Made by a program: the position numbers and the translations under genes. The notes beneath the pieces are model-generated. The model was not told where the DNA came from. It saw only the letters and a program-made list of their open reading frames with translations, and did not search any database. From Bacteroidota bacterium (GTDB taxonomy: Bacteria; Bacteroidota; Ignavibacteria; Ignavibacteriales; Melioribacteraceae): DNA of 7,817 nt. Shown here in pieces: positions 6,012 through 7,817 of the stretch (positions are counted from its first letter, which is position 1; each line of letters starts with the position of its first letter). The stretch is taken from assembly GCA_021814855.1 (NCBI GenBank), contig JAKAHQ010000067.1, forward strand, positions 1-7,817, given 5' to 3'.

Positions 6012-7817
6012 CTACCCGTTTGTTTGAGTTTTATTTCTCAAGTAATCTCTGTAGAAAGCAAAGTTCAAGCCCAGCGAAAACCAGATAACAGTAATTATTT
6101 CCTGGTCGCCGAAATTCCATTCGGCAAGTCCAGCAAATAAAAAAGCAACAAAGCAGGCAAGTGTTCCCAATGTGTAAGATGAAACAAAGTCAACATCCTT
6201 AAAGAAATTATACATTTGAAGATCAACTCTGAAAATCTTAACAAGAAAAATCATCATGAATATAAATCCTACTCCGCCGAATATAGCGAGGAACTGGGTA
6301 TAGTTGTTATGCAAGTGGCCGAAATTTTCCTTCTCGTAATAATTTTTATACTTGGCGTATTGATGTTCAACTCCTATATCGCCGATGCCGAAAACCGGGT
6401 GAGCCAGGAAGATTCTAATGGCCGTGCGGAATTGATTTTCTCTTTCAATATTAGTTACCCAATACGGATCGAACATAGTTTTAACTCGGTTGTACTTAAC
6501 ATAACTCATGTAGACATTATCGCCTTCCGCGCTTATGCTGGCCGGCACAAAATCCAGCTTGGATTTGTAGAGTATCTTCAAGCCGTTATCAAACGGGTAC
6601 TGAAGCACAAAAAAGTTTTTAGCCAGATCGGCGGTGTAAAATTTATCGGCCGTTAAATAGAAACGATACGCGCCTTTAATTTGATTGTTCTGCGTTACAA
6701 ACTTCACGGAGTCGCCGGAAACGTTAAACAGTTTCATACTGTTGTTCATACCAAATACAAAACTATTTTCCCAGCCGAATAAGAATCCGCTGTCGGTAGT
6801 ATCTTTCTCTGAATAGATAACACGATCAGGCAGAGAATCTTTTAGAGAATAAACGATAAGATTTCTATCCGTGTTGTAGACGACAAAATAATTCGTACCG
6901 GCAAAACAGCTCGTCACATTTTTTATATCCGGCAAGTTAACATGGTTCCTTGGATTTTCGAATGAACGAAAAACCGTTACACCGCTGTCTTTATCGCAGA
7001 CGTAAAGGCAGCCGTTTGCTACGCGGTAATCCGTGGTCTGCCCGGGAGATATAAACTCGCTGACGGTTTTAAGATTATTGGTTTTATCCAAAACAAAGAA
7101 TCTGGAATCGACCAGGGAAGCCAGCAGATATTTATGATTAATATTATCCAGTCTTCCAACCGGATTCGGTAAAATAATCGACTCTGTTACTTTACCGTTG
7201 ACATACTTTTTTATTCCTTTCTGATAATCTGCAAGGTAGTAACCGGATGAATCGGCGAGAACGTAAACTGCTTTTCCATCCGTATTAACTGCATTAGTTT
7301 TCGTCAAGCCGCCGTTTTCCAGTTTGTAAGAGAAAACCCTGCTGGCCTCCGGATCGATAAACAGAACAGCCAAGAATAAAATGAAAGCCGTACCTATTAA
7401 CCACCATTTCTTTTTAATTATCAGTATAGTAACTATGCCAGCAAACATTCCCAGCCATGCGGCCCTTGTATAACTTGATATCACCGCCGCAAAAGAAATT
7501 ACAGTACCAAACAGGTAATAATATTTTTCTTTGTTCCATTTTTTTTCATTCATGTAGAAAGCAAAGAAAAAAACCATTGTAAACATCATTAAGCCGCCGG
7601 CCGTCATTACATATTGAAACGGCGAAGGCCCGCGGGTTTCTATTGCATACAGGTGTCTAATGAAATGTTTATAAGCAAATCCAATGTAAACCAGGATGGT
7701 TATAAGCGCCGCACCCATGTAAATACGAACAAACAGTTTTGCTTTTTTAGTATCTGTTGCGGCAATTATTACGGTATAGAAAATAAAAATTTGTAAGATG
7801 CGCTTTACCAGGTTTTC
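6012..7817 (-). CDS. O-antigen ligase/polymerase (Wzy_C) family protein with large beta-propeller-like loop insertion (N-terminus off window)
   Basis: The frame stays open to the right edge, so the N-terminus is missing; 601 residues are visible. Numbering from the internal ATG at 7718, the membrane segments lie near residues 4-20, 34-55, 67-85, 88-101 and 104-121. A long loop follows (122-472), then segments at about 473-497, 511-533 and 540-556. The loop ends with Wzy_C hallmarks: ENQFRTAIRIFLAHPVFGIG (427-446) and GHLHNNYTQFLAIFG (467-481), the HxHN region being implicated in ligase catalysis. Family members join undecaprenyl-linked glycan to lipid A-core, polymerise O-units, or glycosylate proteins, and sequence alone does not tell which. 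Residues about 135-421 are an unusual insertion with seven beta-rich repeats. The cleavage of roles with the WaaE-like gene, one base away, supports surface-glycan assembly. The internal ATG is not the true start because the frame and hydrophobic pattern continue upstream. Confidence 0.85.
   Translation of the reverse strand, partial: ENLVKRILQIFIFYTVIIAATDTKKAKLFVRIYMGAALITILVYIGFAYKHFIRHLYAIETRGPSPFQYVMTAGGLMMFTMVFFFAFYMNEKKWNKEKYYYLFGTVISFAAVISSYTRAAWLGMFAGIVTILIIKKKWWLIGTAFILFLAVLFIDPEASRVFSYKLENGGLTKTNAVNTDGKAVYVLADSSGYYLADYQKGIKKYVNGKVTESIILPNPVGRLDNINHKYLLASLVDSRFFVLDKTNNLKTVSEFISPGQTTDYRVANGCLYVCDKDSGVTVFRSFENPRNHVNLPDIKNVTSCFAGTNYFVVYNTDRNLIVYSLKDSLPDRVIYSEKDTTDSGFLFGWENSFVFGMNNSMKLFNVSGDSVKFVTQNNQIKGAYRFYLTADKFYTADLAKNFFVLQYPFDNGLKILYKSKLDFVPASISAEGDNVYMSYVKYNRVKTMFDPYWVTNIERENQFRTAIRIFLAHPVFGIGDIGVEHQYAKYKNYYEKENFGHLHNNYTQFLAIFGGVGFIFMMIFLVKIFRVDLQMYNFFKDVDFVSSYTLGTLACFVAFLFAGLAEWNFGDQEIITVIWFSLGLNFAFYRDYLRNKTQTNG

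Noticed and set aside
6216..6656. Plus-strand frame of 146 codons
   Set aside because: It is antisense to the Wzy_C motifs and the propeller repeats of the ligase-family gene, with no ribosome site or family resemblance.
1..7817. CRISPR array, insertion sequence, tRNA or phage genes
   Set aside because: No regularly spaced repeats, transposase motifs, terminal inverted repeats, cloverleaf sequences or phage proteins were seen.

Overview
The window fits a moderate-to-low GC, free-living Gram-negative bacterium of the Bacteroidota/Ignavibacteriota kind. The hints are a large secreted multi-domain beta-sandwich protein, a lipobox lipoprotein, a periplasmic thioredoxin-fold protein whose signal peptide ends in 'FAQ', and lipopolysaccharide-type glycan genes. 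Shine-Dalgarno sites (AAAGGAG, GAGGT) precede two of the genes, which suits Ignavibacteria-like lineages better than classical Bacteroidia. This placement is inferred from gene style, not from a marker gene.

Layout. (1) Positions 1-1714, minus strand: the N-terminal 571 residues of a secreted protein that runs off the left edge. It has a signal peptide, a fibronectin-III-like domain, an unassigned beta-rich domain, an Ig-like/KNH-like domain and a cohesin-like domain. (2) Positions 1715-2101: a divergent intergenic region with a nested inverted repeat. (3) Positions 2102-3795, plus strand: a two-gene unit with a 4-base overlap, encoding a small lipoprotein and a secreted coiled-coil protein with a C-terminal membrane anchor, both unrecognised. 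(4) Positions 3806-3841: a strong hairpin terminator between convergent units. (5) Positions 3862-7817, minus strand: a tightly packed operon read right to left. It encodes an O-antigen ligase/polymerase-family membrane protein (open at the right edge), a WaaE/KdtX-like family 2 glycosyltransferase, NAD kinase and a thioredoxin-fold protein with a CSDS active site.

How the genes fit together. The ligase-like protein and the glycosyltransferase point to assembly of a surface glycan. NAD kinase supplies NADP(H) and looks like a housekeeping passenger, while the thioredoxin-like protein acts outside the cytoplasm. The most unusual object is the ligase-family protein. Its large periplasmic loop appears to carry about 285 extra residues with roughly seven beta-rich repeats of 40-46 residues, which look like a seven-bladed beta-propeller placed just before the conserved catalytic-loop motifs.
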